IMG/VR virus record: IMGVR_UViG_3300010400_000030
Span: 1-43,653 of that record
DNA: 43,653 nucleotides
Direction: 5' to 3' (one strand)
Source: a virus
Shown here: positions 22,814-32,622 of the stretch, in pieces
Layout: each line of letters opens with the position of its first letter
How positions within the stretch are numbered: position 1 is the stretch's first letter
Position numbers and translations under genes: made by a program
The notes under the pieces: generated by a model
Told to the model about the DNA's origin: nothing
Database searches by the model: none
Seen by the model: only the letters and a program-made list of their open reading frames with translations

Positions 22814-23475
22814 AGCTGATCCTCGCAAGCCCAAGCTACGGGCCGATCGCGCCTGAATGTGTGATCGGCCAACGCGTAGCGATCATGCATGCTCAGAAGC
22901 ACGCAGGCGTCATGTGGTATGGGGACTGTAGTCCGCACGATGTGAAGCAATCGACCATTGACGTCGCCAGAAATCGGATCGCCGAAGAAGCGTGCCGGAG
23001 CGATGCTGACGCGGTGTTCTGGTTGGATTCAGACGTCGTATTGCCACCTGACGCCGTGACGAAGCTGGTCTTGGCTGGCAAAGACATGATTTGCGGGATT
23101 TACTGTCAGCGTGTTCCGCCGCACTATCCCGTCGTCTGTCACTTCGACCCGACCGGCGGGGCCGATCACCGGGGCACGATGAACTGGATCGTCACGTGGC
23201 CCGAGGACGTGATCGGGGAAGCCGATGGCTGCGGCTTCGGGTGTGTCCTGACCTCCGTCGCGATGCTGCGGGCGATGCCGCGGCCGTGGTTTCACTTCGG
23301 CGACTTCAGCGAAGATTTCACGTTCTGCCGGCAGGCGAAAGCGGCCGGGTTTCAGCTCTACGTCCATACCGGCGTCCTCTGCGGACACATGGGGATCGCG
23401 CCCGTGATCACGGTGGACGACTTCCGGCGCACGTTTCAGGCGGGACGCGTCGAGGCGGACCACTCGGCCGCGTAA
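22810..23475 (+). CDS. GT-A-fold glycosyltransferase (family 2-like)
   Basis: A 221-residue protein. It has an N-terminal Rossmann-like strand (KLILASPSYGP), a hydrophobic strand ending in the metal-binding DxD (FWLDSDVV, Asp73 and Asp75), and a later acceptor-side region (GDFSEDFTFCRQAKAAGFQLY) with the acidic ED of family 2 enzymes. A CGH motif follows. It would transfer a nucleotide sugar to an acceptor, perhaps a virion protein or, less likely, host envelope sugar. It closes the modification cassette before the neck genes. Confidence 0.75.
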   Translation: MKLILASPSYGPIAPECVIGQRVAIMHAQKHAGVMWYGDCSPHDVKQSTIDVARNRIAEEACRSDADAVFWLDSDVVLPPDAVTKLVLAGKDMICGIYCQRVPPHYPVVCHFDPTGGADHRGTMNWIVTWPEDVIGEADGCGFGCVLTSVAMLRAMPRPWFHFGDFSEDFTFCRQAKAAGFQLYVHTGVLCGHMGIAPVITVDDFRRTFQAGRVEADHSAA

Positions 23476-23485
23476 AGGAGACCCG

Positions 23486-23794
23486 ATGGCGAATTACGAT
23501 CCGAAGATGCGCAATGAGACCTGGTTGTTCCGCCAGATCGACCGGACCAGCGATGGCCGGCCGGTCTATCGGCGCGTGCGGTTCAACTACGTCCAGTACG
23601 ACGACAACCCGGCGCGCGTGCTCGAGCCCGTGACCGAAGCCGCGATGTTCGCCACGCTCGACGGCAACGCCCGGATTCTCGATCCCCAGACCGATGGCAA
23701 CGGCCGCGTGGTCGGGTTCGAGTTTCTCCCCAACTCCCGGATCGGCGACAGCATCGCGCTGGACGATTACAACGCGGCGGTCGAAGGACTCTGA
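23486..23794 (+). CDS. Putative small structural protein
   Basis: A 102-residue protein; AAAGGAGA precedes the ATG. It is beta-rich with alternating polar and aromatic residues (GRPVYRRVRFNYVQYDD, ARILDPQTDGNGRVVGFEF). Proteins of this size precede neck adaptors in podoviruses; exact role unknown. Confidence 0.55.
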   Translation: MANYDPKMRNETWLFRQIDRTSDGRPVYRRVRFNYVQYDDNPARVLEPVTEAAMFATLDGNARILDPQTDGNGRVVGFEFLPNSRIGDSIALDDYNAAVEGL

Positions 23795-23798
23795 TCCC

Positions 23799-24431
23799 GT
23801 GACGTTCGCGGAGCTGAAGGCGCAGACGTTCCGCCGACTCCGCGAGGTGTCGCCGGGGGTCTTTGCCTCCGAAGCCGACATTGAACAGGCCATCAACGAA
23901 GGCTACCAGGAGATCTCCGACGCGACGGAGTGGTGCGAACGCTGGCAGACGATCGACCTGCTCCGGGAACGGCCGTACTACGATCTCCGGACGGTCGTCG
24001 GCCCGTCGCTGCTGGCCATCAGTGCGGCCTACCACGAAGACAACAATCGGTGGCTTGTGCCGACCTCCCTGCACGAACTGGACGGGATTGATCGTCGCTG
24101 GGAAGCGCGGATCGGTCCACCCGAACGGCTGTTGACCCGCGGGTTGTGGTGGCTCGGCTACTGGCCCCGCGCGGGGAGTGACAGCGGGACGATCAAGCAG
24201 TACTACATCAGCCTCCCGGACGCGCTCGCCGACGACGACGAGGAACCAGGGTTCCCGGAACCCTTCCACGAAGCCTTGGCAGACTTTGCCGTCGCCGATC
24301 TCGTCGCCCAAGATGCCGAAGCGAAGCAAGCGATGCTCGCGTGGGACAGCTACCTCGCGCGGGAAGCCGGCCTGCGCAAGTGGGTGCGGGAACGGGCGGA
24401 AGTCCAGACCGTGCGAGGATCGCGCCGATGA
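23799..24431 (+). CDS. Head-tail adaptor-like protein
   Basis: A 210-residue protein, GTG start. The opening (TFAELKAQTFRRLREVSPGV) and ADIEQAINEGYQEISDATEW match a phage neck-protein pattern, where a short helix pair is followed by an Asn-Glu-Gly-Tyr motif. A beta region (YYDLRTVVGPSL) and a helical C-terminus follow. It would sit below the portal. Its neighbour at 24428 shares the same layout, so the two may be paralogues. Confidence 0.65.
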   Translation: MTFAELKAQTFRRLREVSPGVFASEADIEQAINEGYQEISDATEWCERWQTIDLLRERPYYDLRTVVGPSLLAISAAYHEDNNRWLVPTSLHELDGIDRRWEARIGPPERLLTRGLWWLGYWPRAGSDSGTIKQYYISLPDALADDDEEPGFPEPFHEALADFAVADLVAQDAEAKQAMLAWDSYLAREAGLRKWVRERAEVQTVRGSRR

Positions 24432-25471
24432 CCCGCGCCCAGATCGCCGCGGAGACGCTCAAACGGCTCGGCGATACCGCGCAACAAGTCTGGACGAGTG
24501 ACGAGGTAGACGGCCATCTCCTGACCGCCTACCGCCGGCTGGCGCTCGAGGCGCGGCTGTGGCCGGACTGGACGTATCTCGAGAACCTCCCGCCGGGCTT
24601 CAGCTATACGGCCGACTGGGAATTGCCGTTCGTCGTGTTTGATTGGGGGCTCGCCAATTACACCCTGGCGGATGAACGGCGGCTGCTGACCGAAGCCGAT
24701 CGGATCGGGCCGGGATGGTACACGTCGCCGTTCGAAGCGACCGGGTTGTACCTGACGGCGGCGCAGGCGGCGACCGAGATTCCGGCGACCGCGACCCTGC
24801 CGAAAAGCCTCACCGAGATCGAGCGCGGGGTCTGGGATGGCCGCGGGCTCGATGCCCGAACCGCCCGTCATGCCCGGCTGGTCGATAGTCGCTACGAACT
24901 GACACGGGGCGAAGTCTTCGCGTACCTGCACGAAGCCGAAGGGCCGCGGACGCTCAGGAAAATCCGTGTGCCGGCGGCGCAAGCGGCGACCTTCACCGTC
25001 ACTGGCTCGTGGGGGAGTCTGCGGAGTCCGACCGACATCAGCGGCGATACCGTGACGGGCACGTGGGGCTGTCCGCGGCGGATCGCGGGGCAGCATCCGA
25101 TCGGGCCGGATGCCTTTGGCTTGCCGCGGCGGTGCTACCGCGACGGGACGAACTTTCGGGTCGAGCACTGGCGACACGGCCGCGCGTTGACGTCGCCTGA
25201 CGTCGAATGCGAACTCCCGGAACGCTCCGAAGTCGCCTTGCGGGACTACGCGATCGGGCAATGTCTGAACCGGGCCTCAGCCGGACAGGATGTGCAGCTC
25301 GCGGCGTACTTTCTCGCGCGCTGGTCTCGGCATTTGGCCCGGCTGCAGAAACGGCGGACGAGTGTCGAGCGGGATCGCGTCGGGGTGTTTGGCGCGAAGA
25401 GCGCGCGGATTCCGGGCCGTCGGCCGCCGGTGGCGCAACGGCCCTGGCAGTACGGAGAAACGGTGCGCTGA
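24428..25471 (+). CDS. Second head-tail adaptor-like protein
   Basis: A 347-residue protein coupled by ATGA to the previous gene. It opens with TRAQIAAETLKRLGDTAQQV and DEVDGHLLTAYRRLALEARL, the same helix-pair layout as the preceding adaptor. The middle holds a repeated beta segment (TFTVTGSWGSLRSP, then DTVTGTWGCPRR), and the C-terminus is basic. Probably a neck or connector component; not identifiable more closely. Confidence 0.55.
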   Translation: MTRAQIAAETLKRLGDTAQQVWTSDEVDGHLLTAYRRLALEARLWPDWTYLENLPPGFSYTADWELPFVVFDWGLANYTLADERRLLTEADRIGPGWYTSPFEATGLYLTAAQAATEIPATATLPKSLTEIERGVWDGRGLDARTARHARLVDSRYELTRGEVFAYLHEAEGPRTLRKIRVPAAQAATFTVTGSWGSLRSPTDISGDTVTGTWGCPRRIAGQHPIGPDAFGLPRRCYRDGTNFRVEHWRHGRALTSPDVECELPERSEVALRDYAIGQCLNRASAGQDVQLAAYFLARWSRHLARLQKRRTSVERDRVGVFGAKSARIPGRRPPVAQRPWQYGETVR

Positions 25472-27063
25472 TGGCGATTCCCTACGAGAAGCTCGTTGAA
25501 GAAGATGTGAACCTTGGGTACGGGACCGTCTCGGTCTCGATGCCGGCCGGGGGCTCGGCGACCGGGCGGAAGTTTGGCATTCACTCGCTGCTGGGCGGGT
25601 CGGTCCTCAATCCGCTCAATCACGGCGCGGTGGGGGATGGCGTCGCCTCGGATAGCACGGCCCTGCAATCGTTGTTAGATCTCGCGGCGGCGAACCGGCA
25701 GACCATCTGGTTCCCGCCGGGGAAGATCTTCAAACTCACGCGCGGCCTGATCATTCCCGCCTATACGCAGATCTCGGGGTACGGCGCCTTGCTCGATGCC
25801 TCGTCGCTTGCGGCGGGCAGCGTGACGCAAGTCCAGTCGCTCGTCATGCAAGGTTCGAACAACGTCGGCGGGGAAGCGGCCTACATCACGATCGAAGGGC
25901 TCACGCTGGTCGGGAACTCGAAGGGCTCGACCATCTTCATCTATGGCGGGAGCAACACCGGGTCGCCGACCTTCGCCCACAAACCGCACGACATCACGAT
26001 CCGCGACGTCTACACCAATCAGATCGGCTCCACCTTGACCGCCGGGATCGAGATTGCCTCCGCGAGCCGGGTGCTGATCGACGGGCATTACAACGTCGGC
26101 GGGGTCGCGGCCGTCAGTGCCGTGGCGCCGATTGCCACGCCCGATGATCTCTACGGCCTGACGATCGTGAACTCGACATCGATCAACACTGTGAGTTACG
26201 GCTATCAGGTCGTCTACGGCCGCCACACGAAGATTGCGAACTGCTTCGTGGATGGCACGGTGATGAACCTGACCGACAAGAACGGGATCAACCTCGATCG
26301 TACGCAGTCGTTCACGATTTCGGGGAACATCGTCCAGAACTGCCCGGCCGCGCAGATCCTGGCGAACGGCTGTCTCTACGGCACGATCGTCGGCAACAAA
26401 GTGGACGGGGGGGCCGTGGGGAACGGCATTCTCGTCACCTACAACTTTGATTACCTGCTCGACCCGACGATCGATGAGTCGAGCTGTATCACGGTCGTCG
26501 GGAACATCGTCGATGGGACGAAAGCGGCGGGGAACGCGATCGGGTTCTACGGCGTGAAAGCCTCCACGATCGTCGGCAACGCGATCGGCCCCTCGGGCGC
26601 GGCGGCCGAAGAGATTTACGTCGGCGATGCCGTCCGGGGCGATAGTCACGTCGAAGACTCGGAAGGGATCAGCGTCGTCGGGAATACCTTAGCCATTGGC
26701 GCGGGGACGATCCACATGGCGCAAGCGGCGACGGATTGTCAGGTGACGGGCAACGTCGCGAGCGCCTATCTCGGCACGTATCACGATCGGGTGGTGAACG
26801 GGGTCGGCGGCGGGCTGGACTTCAGCAATGGCGTGGTCATGTACCGCGATGCGGGCACGGGCGTGCTGACGATCACGGCCGGACTCGGCGTGGCGACGTC
26901 CGATGAACTCCAGATCGGCGGCGCGCTCAATCACGACGGGACCACGGTCGGGTTCTACGGCGTGGCGCCGACGACGCGCCAACTCTTTGCGACGGGCGCG
27001 GGGCATACCGTCGATCAGTTGATCTCCGTCCTCCAGACCCTTGGGTTGATTCGCCAAAGCTGA
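25471..27063 (+). CDS. Tailspike with pectate-lyase-type beta-helix
   Basis: A 530-residue protein, ATG overlapping the previous stop. The N-terminal 50 residues are a particle-binding segment. NPLNHGAVGDGVASDSTALQ marks the start of a right-handed parallel beta-helix (pectate-lyase-3 type), whose rungs continue to about residue 450 (repeats such as TIVGNKVDGG, CITVVGNIVDGT, ASTIVGNAIG). The C-terminus (LNHDGTTVGFYGVAPTTRQL, QLISVLQTLGLI) resembles trimerisation ends of phage fibres. It probably binds or cuts host surface polysaccharide. Confidence 0.8.
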   Translation: MAIPYEKLVEEDVNLGYGTVSVSMPAGGSATGRKFGIHSLLGGSVLNPLNHGAVGDGVASDSTALQSLLDLAAANRQTIWFPPGKIFKLTRGLIIPAYTQISGYGALLDASSLAAGSVTQVQSLVMQGSNNVGGEAAYITIEGLTLVGNSKGSTIFIYGGSNTGSPTFAHKPHDITIRDVYTNQIGSTLTAGIEIASASRVLIDGHYNVGGVAAVSAVAPIATPDDLYGLTIVNSTSINTVSYGYQVVYGRHTKIANCFVDGTVMNLTDKNGINLDRTQSFTISGNIVQNCPAAQILANGCLYGTIVGNKVDGGAVGNGILVTYNFDYLLDPTIDESSCITVVGNIVDGTKAAGNAIGFYGVKASTIVGNAIGPSGAAAEEIYVGDAVRGDSHVEDSEGISVVGNTLAIGAGTIHMAQAATDCQVTGNVASAYLGTYHDRVVNGVGGGLDFSNGVVMYRDAGTGVLTITAGLGVATSDELQIGGALNHDGTTVGFYGVAPTTRQLFATGAGHTVDQLISVLQTLGLIRQS

Positions 27064-30000
27064 TGACCCTCTTACAGCGGCAGTCGTTCGTGGGCTGGAT
27101 GCCCGACGCCGACGCGATCAACGCGCCGAAGACAGCCCTTTTGCGCGCGGACAATACGACGCTCGATGAACAAGGCGTGCTCGCGCTCCGTGCCGGCTCC
27201 GCCTTGATCAGCGCGCTCGGCGGCGATGCGCACTCCCTGTTTACCGTCGTCCGCGCGGGGACGAAATACCGCCTGGTCGGCGATTCCAACGCGGTCTTTG
27301 CCAATGGCTCTTCGATCGCCTCCGGGCTCGCGGGCTCGGGCGACATCGCGTTCGGCTCGCATCTCGGACAGATCCTCTTTGCCCGCTCGACCTCGAAAAA
27401 GAAGTACGACGGGACCACGGTGCGCAACTGGGGCATCACGCAAACCGGGACGGCGCCGACCGTCGCGGAGATTGCCTCCGACAGCAAGACGCTCGCGTCG
27501 TTCGACTCGGGCGAAGCGACCCTCTCGATCGAAGAAGACGACGGCACGGGGTTGACCTACACGACGAGTCAGGCCGGCGTGGCGAATGGCTCGACCCGGT
27601 TGCATACGAACGCGACGACCAACCGCGCGACGGTCACGCGCACGCTCGCGGCCGAAACCGATTACACCGTCTACGACGCGGCCGGGATCGGCAGCGATAA
27701 AGACATCGTGGAACTGTACGTCTGGGTCGAAGACCCCGCGAACCTGCTGGCGATCGATCTCTCGATCGATGTGAACGGGAGCGCCACGAACCCGTTCCAG
27801 ACCGATTACTTCTTCCACGCCTTCAAGCCGGAAGACACGCAGACGATCGGGTTGCATGACGTGCTCGACGGGAACTACACGGCGCAAGGGACCGTCCGCA
27901 ACCGGGTGCGGGGAAGTGCGCCGGCGATCGGCGTGGCCGTGAGTCGCGTCCGGAGTGACAAGCCGGTCAGTAACTCAGGATGGACGAAATTGCAAGTCCG
28001 GCGGGGTGACATGCTCCGCGTGGGGAACACGAGCGGGAAAGACTGGAAGACCGTCAAAGCGATTCGGATCACCGTCACGACCACGACGCTCACCGAAGTG
28101 CGCCTGGATGCCTTGCGGCTTGTGCAGGCGCCCTTGTTTGGCGATTACAAGTGGGCGTACGTCTACGTCTACAACACCGGGACGTACACGGCGAAGTCGG
28201 CGCCCTCGGCGCTCTCGGCCGAAACCCATCTCCAATCCGCCGGGGCGACCGTGACCGCGCCGGCCGATGCGAGTCGGGACAGTCAGGTGAATGAAATCTG
28301 GCTGTACCGGATGGGCGAAAACCTCGATGCCTTTTACCGCGTGCAAGTCTCGACGGGGGTCAGTGGCACCGGCAGCGTGGCGATCGCGGATACGCTCTCG
28401 GACGTCGATGCGTTGATCCTCAACATCCGGCTCGAGTCCGACAACGTGCCCCCGCCCGATACCATCCTCGACATTGAAGGCCCGTACTATGACCGGACGT
28501 TTGCCCTCACGGCCTCGGGACTCTATCCCTCGCGCCGCTTGAACCCGGATTCCTTCGCCTCGGGGCAAGTCATTACCGTGGCCGGGGCGGATGAAACGGC
28601 GCTCTGGGTGCGGAAGGCGCTCGGCGGGCTCTACATCGGCACGACGAAAGACGTCTACAACCTGGACGGGGATGGGGCCGAGTACCCGGACGGCACGATC
28701 AATTTCACGCTCCGGGCACTCAACATCGATCATCCGCCAATCTCCGAAGCGGTGGCGCAAGAAGGCAATCTGCTCGTCTACCTCGCGGATGACGGGTGGC
28801 GCGCGATGGCCGGGGCCGGAACCCAACTGCTCGTGGGGCCGACGAGTCTGCTGTATCGCGGGCAGGCGCGACACGGGATCTCCGCGATCAACGTGCTCAC
28901 CGGCCGGTTCCGGGCGGCGATTGCGAAAGGCCAGCTCGTCGCGATCACGCCCGAAGGCGCGAGTACGACGTCTTCCACGATCGTCTATCGGTTCGTGTTT
29001 GCCAATCAGCGGTGGTACCGCCACGTCTACACGCACGCCTGGCGCGCGATCCTCCGGGAACCGGACGGGACACTCGTCGCCAGTGATGCGAGCGGGAACA
29101 CGGTGCAGCTCGATACAGGCACGCAGGACGAAGGCGCCGACATTGCCGGGCTGACGATCTGGACGCCGGTCGATGACAACGATCAGCCGTGGAACCGGAA
29201 AGATCCGGGGGATCTCCGCGTACGCGCGGATACCGGGAACGCGGCGGCGAGTGTCGCGCTCCATCTCGACGGCTCGGGGACTGTCGCGACGAATGGGACC
29301 AAGACCGTCACGCAAAACGGCGTCGGGCTGTCCGTCTTCGACCTCGCGACGGTGACGGTCTTTCGTCAGGTGCAGCTCAGAATTACCGGGACGTTTGCGA
29401 CATTCCGCCTCTACAGCTATCAGCTCGGGTACCGGGAACGGCCGATCCCGTTCATTGGGCGGACGGCGGAAACGGACGCGGGCTACAGCGGCCAGAAGGT
29501 GCTCACCGGGTTCTCGGTCAAACTGAATACGCTCGGCGCGACGGTGACGCTCACGCCCTATCTCGATGGGGTCGCCCTGGCGCAAACCTTCGCGATCACG
29601 ACGGACAGCACGGAACCCGAGACGCACGTGCTCCAGTTCACGAGCGCGCAGACCGCGACGGACATTTCCTGGTCGGTCGATGGGGATGTCGAGCTCTACC
29701 CGACGTGGGAACCGCTCGTGCTCTACAAGCTGCCGCTCCTCGTGAAGGTGTGGGAGAACAAGCCGCTCGTGCCGTCTACCGTCCGCCGGAGGTTTGGCGG
29801 GTTCACGCTGCAGCTCAACACCTACGGGGCCACGGCGACCGTGACGCCTGTCCGCGATGGGGTCGATCAGACGCCCTTGACGATCGTGACGGCGGATCTG
29901 CTCGGAGCCACGCTCACGATCAATGCGATTGTCGGACGGGATCTGTGGTGTCGGATCACGTGCCCCACGAATATCACCGTCTTGGACGTGCAGCCGATCA

Positions 30001-30650
30001 TCACGGAGACGTTGCCCCCGAGCTACAAGGGACAGACCCCACGCTCGCGCTTTGGCTATCCGGGCATCAAAACCGTCTCGGCGCTCCAGATTCAGCTCTG
30101 CACGTTTGCGGAAATCGTCACCGTGTCGGCGGTGGCGGATGGCGTCGTCGTCGGGACGGCGGACACGCAATCCGGGCACGACGATCCGATCGATCTCACG
30201 TTGCAGTTTGACGCCGCGGTCGAAGCGGTGGACTGGGCGATCTCGGTCGATGGCGATGTCGAGCTCTACTCGTGGCAACCGATCGTCACCGCGAAACGGC
30301 CGCTCGGGTTGAAGGTGTGGGACAGCGGGCCAATGGATACCGGAGTCCAAGATCTCGTCTGGTTGCGCGAAGTCCGGATCAAGGTCCGCGCTTCGGCGGA
30401 CATCACGGTCACGCCCTACTTTGACGGCGTGGCGTTCGAAGCCGTCACCCTGATCGCGCAAGGCGGCGATACGGTCCTCTCCGTGCCGGTCGGACGGGAG
30501 TACAAAGGCCGGACGCCGCGCGTCGTCCTGACGTCGAGCGAACCCTTCTTTCCCTATTGGCTCGATCTGATTCGCCGGCCGACGTCTGTCGTGCAGGCGA
30601 AGAGCGTCATTCGGATTCCCGCGAACGTGGGCGCGCAGGTGCCCGCATGA
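27063..30650 (+). CDS. Very large tail protein, nozzle-like, with internal repeats
   Basis: A 1195-residue protein. The N-terminus (MPDADAINAPKTALLRADNT, VLALRAGSALISALGG, GTKYRLVGDSNAVF) resembles beta-propeller nozzle proteins of podoviruses. The C-terminal 450 residues contain repeats of a beta domain: LNTLGATVTLTPYLDGVALA, LNTYGATATVTPVRDGVD and LCTFAEIVTVSAVADGVV. Two copies also share VDGDVELY. It is about 300 residues longer than a typical nozzle, the excess being these repeats. Exported as part of the short tail. Confidence 0.65.
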   Translation: MTLLQRQSFVGWMPDADAINAPKTALLRADNTTLDEQGVLALRAGSALISALGGDAHSLFTVVRAGTKYRLVGDSNAVFANGSSIASGLAGSGDIAFGSHLGQILFARSTSKKKYDGTTVRNWGITQTGTAPTVAEIASDSKTLASFDSGEATLSIEEDDGTGLTYTTSQAGVANGSTRLHTNATTNRATVTRTLAAETDYTVYDAAGIGSDKDIVELYVWVEDPANLLAIDLSIDVNGSATNPFQTDYFFHAFKPEDTQTIGLHDVLDGNYTAQGTVRNRVRGSAPAIGVAVSRVRSDKPVSNSGWTKLQVRRGDMLRVGNTSGKDWKTVKAIRITVTTTTLTEVRLDALRLVQAPLFGDYKWAYVYVYNTGTYTAKSAPSALSAETHLQSAGATVTAPADASRDSQVNEIWLYRMGENLDAFYRVQVSTGVSGTGSVAIADTLSDVDALILNIRLESDNVPPPDTILDIEGPYYDRTFALTASGLYPSRRLNPDSFASGQVITVAGADETALWVRKALGGLYIGTTKDVYNLDGDGAEYPDGTINFTLRALNIDHPPISEAVAQEGNLLVYLADDGWRAMAGAGTQLLVGPTSLLYRGQARHGISAINVLTGRFRAAIAKGQLVAITPEGASTTSSTIVYRFVFANQRWYRHVYTHAWRAILREPDGTLVASDASGNTVQLDTGTQDEGADIAGLTIWTPVDDNDQPWNRKDPGDLRVRADTGNAAASVALHLDGSGTVATNGTKTVTQNGVGLSVFDLATVTVFRQVQLRITGTFATFRLYSYQLGYRERPIPFIGRTAETDAGYSGQKVLTGFSVKLNTLGATVTLTPYLDGVALAQTFAITTDSTEPETHVLQFTSAQTATDISWSVDGDVELYPTWEPLVLYKLPLLVKVWENKPLVPSTVRRRFGGFTLQLNTYGATATVTPVRDGVDQTPLTIVTADLLGATLTINAIVGRDLWCRITCPTNITVLDVQPIITETLPPSYKGQTPRSRFGYPGIKTVSALQIQLCTFAEIVTVSAVADGVVVGTADTQSGHDDPIDLTLQFDAAVEAVDWAISVDGDVELYSWQPIVTAKRPLGLKVWDSGPMDTGVQDLVWLREVRIKVRASADITVTPYFDGVAFEAVTLIAQGGDTVLSVPVGREYKGRTPRVVLTSSEPFFPYWLDLIRRPTSVVQAKSVIRIPANVGAQVPA

Positions 30651-31768
30651 GAATCCCCAGTACCGCCGATCCCGATGTCCAGTCCGCCTTCCGCGAAGTC
30701 TGGAAATCGATCGATCGCGTCCAGGGCGGCCAGAACCTCGACTTCAAAGGCAAGCGGATCATCAACGCGGGCCGCGCCGTCGATCCGGCCGATTACGTGA
30801 CGCGGTTCGATGTCGATCAAGCGATCAGTGAGGCGATTGCGAAGCTGGACACCGTACCGGACGGCACGTTGAACGCGAAAGGGCTGACCAAAGGCAGCGT
30901 CATTTTCTCGCTCGGCGGGGATCGGGTCGGGCAGGACAACGCCAATTTCTTCTGGGACAACACGCTGAAAAACTTGGGCCTCGGCACGAAGACGCCGCTC
31001 GCCCGGTTGCACGTCGTGCGCAGTCTCGTGCCGGCGGCGCTCTTTGACGGCGTGGGTTTCCCCTCGGAGGTGTACCTGCGCAGTGCGGCCGGTGCGATTG
31101 GCGCTCCGACCGCGCTGGGGGTGAACGCGGATCTCGGCACGCTGGGCTTTGGCGGCTATGACGGCTCGGCGTATCAGATCAAAGGGAAGATCGTCTGCAC
31201 GGCGGCGGAAAACTGGTCCGGGACGGCGACGGGCACCTTTCTGGAGTTTTTCACCACCAAGAAGACCACCACGTTTCAGCTCCGCGCGCTCAAACTCTTC
31301 GATGACAAGTCGTTCGAGTTTCCGGGCGTGGGACCGCACGCGATCGGGGGCGTGGCGGATACCAAGTACGGCTTGTACGTGCGCGGCGCGTTCACGGCGA
31401 CGACCTCCGGCGTCACCGCAGGCACCTTCTTCGAGCAGACGGTGCAGCCGTCCGCCGCGAACCAGATCGGGGGCGTCGTCGTCGCCTCGACGCCTGCGAC
31501 GGCCGCGAGTGGCGTCCATGCGTTCGTCGCCCAACTGCACGTGGTTGGTCCGGCCATCACGATCAACGGCACGGCGTCGGTGACGGACGCGGCGACAGTC
31601 TTCATCTCCTCGGCCCCCACGGGCGCGACGAACAACTACGCGCTCTGGGTCGATAACGGCAAGGTCCGGATCGATGGCCGCAGCGCGACGAATGTCAGCG
31701 TGCCGTCCGGTCGCTTACAAATCAACGTCGATGGCACGGACTATTACCTGGGGTTGAACAGCGCATGA
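30647..31768 (+). CDS. Tail fibre/appendage protein
   Basis: A 373-residue protein, ATGA-coupled. It has an N-terminal attachment region (AFREVWKSIDRVQGGQNLDF), then a fibre with motifs common in phage tail fibres (LGTKTPLARLHVVR, LGFGGYDGSAYQIKGKI, AAENWSGTATGTF) and a C-terminal segment (TGATNNYALWVDNGKVRIDG). No peptidase or lyase site is visible. Probably a receptor-binding or structural fibre acting alongside the tailspike. Confidence 0.7.
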   Translation: MRIPSTADPDVQSAFREVWKSIDRVQGGQNLDFKGKRIINAGRAVDPADYVTRFDVDQAISEAIAKLDTVPDGTLNAKGLTKGSVIFSLGGDRVGQDNANFFWDNTLKNLGLGTKTPLARLHVVRSLVPAALFDGVGFPSEVYLRSAAGAIGAPTALGVNADLGTLGFGGYDGSAYQIKGKIVCTAAENWSGTATGTFLEFFTTKKTTTFQLRALKLFDDKSFEFPGVGPHAIGGVADTKYGLYVRGAFTATTSGVTAGTFFEQTVQPSAANQIGGVVVASTPATAASGVHAFVAQLHVVGPAITINGTASVTDAATVFISSAPTGATNNYALWVDNGKVRIDGRSATNVSVPSGRLQINVDGTDYYLGLNSA

Positions 31769-32007
31769 CCGAAGACGAAGTGCTCGCACTCGCGAAAGAC
31801 GTGGGCGATCCCTCGCCGGAAGAAGAGCGCGCGTGGGCCGAGGCCGCACGCCCGGAGTTTGTCGTCCAGCTCGGACGGTTACGTGCGGAGTTTCGGTTGT
31901 GCCGGTTTTTGCGGGATGACGCGCGGATGAAGGCGTTGGCGGCGGATGTCGCGCGGATTCAGACGTGCGTCGATTATCTCGACGGGTTGCTGAAGGGACG
32001 GGTCTAA
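31765..32007 (+). CDS. Small acidic helical protein
   Basis: An 80-residue protein coupled to both neighbours (ATGA, TAATG). It is mostly helical (PSPEEERAWAEAARPEFVVQ, RMKALAADVARIQTCVDYLD). It resembles small phage proteins encoded just before the ejection genes; function unknown. Confidence 0.55.
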   Translation: MTEDEVLALAKDVGDPSPEEERAWAEAARPEFVVQLGRLRAEFRLCRFLRDDARMKALAADVARIQTCVDYLDGLLKGRV

Positions 32008-32621
32008 TGCGGCATCGCAGCGACATCATCATGCACGATCGCTATGCGATCGCGCCGCTCGTCCTGCCCTTGCTCGGGTTTGGCGCGTCGGCCCTCTCGG
32101 GCCTCTTCGGGGGCCGCGGGAAGACGCAGACAACCACAAGCACGCTCGATCCGACCCTCGGCCCGTTGCAATCGCAAGTCCTGCAGATGATCACGAAACG
32201 GCTCTCCAATGGCGGCCTGCCACCGGGGTACGAAGCCAGCCAGATCGGGGACATCAACCACGTCTACGACCTCGTGGGACAGCGGAGCACGAACGACCTG
32301 ACCTCGCGTGGGTTGGGCACGTCGCCCGTCGCCGGGGTCGTGGACGCGAATAACCAGCAGGCGCGCGGCGGGTCGATTGCCGATCTGGTGCGCTCGTTGC
32401 CGATGGTCGCCCGCAATTTTCAGAATCAGGATCTCGGCCTCGCGTCCACGTTGCTGGGGCAAGGGCGGGGCACGACGACGACGCAGAGCGGGAACATGGC
32501 GGGCGGGGCGTTCGATGAACTCGGGACGATGCTCGGATTCCTGATTGCGACCGGGAAACTCGGCGCGGGTGGTGGGACGCCGCAACTGCCGGGCACGCCT
32601 GTGCCGTTGCCGAGATACTGA
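32007..32621 (+). CDS. Ejection/internal virion-like protein
   Basis: A 204-residue protein. Its N-terminus has a hydrophobic, Gly-rich segment (APLVLPLLGFGASALSGLFG), then Thr-rich and Gln/Asn-rich regions without membrane character. A short membrane-active N-terminus plus an unstructured body is typical of podovirus ejection proteins encoded after the fibres. Start at the ATG coupled to the previous TAA; an ATG at 32031 is the alternative. Confidence 0.6.
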   Translation: MRHRSDIIMHDRYAIAPLVLPLLGFGASALSGLFGGRGKTQTTTSTLDPTLGPLQSQVLQMITKRLSNGGLPPGYEASQIGDINHVYDLVGQRSTNDLTSRGLGTSPVAGVVDANNQQARGGSIADLVRSLPMVARNFQNQDLGLASTLLGQGRGTTTTQSGNMAGGAFDELGTMLGFLIATGKLGAGGGTPQLPGTPVPLPRY

Positions 32622-32622
32622 C

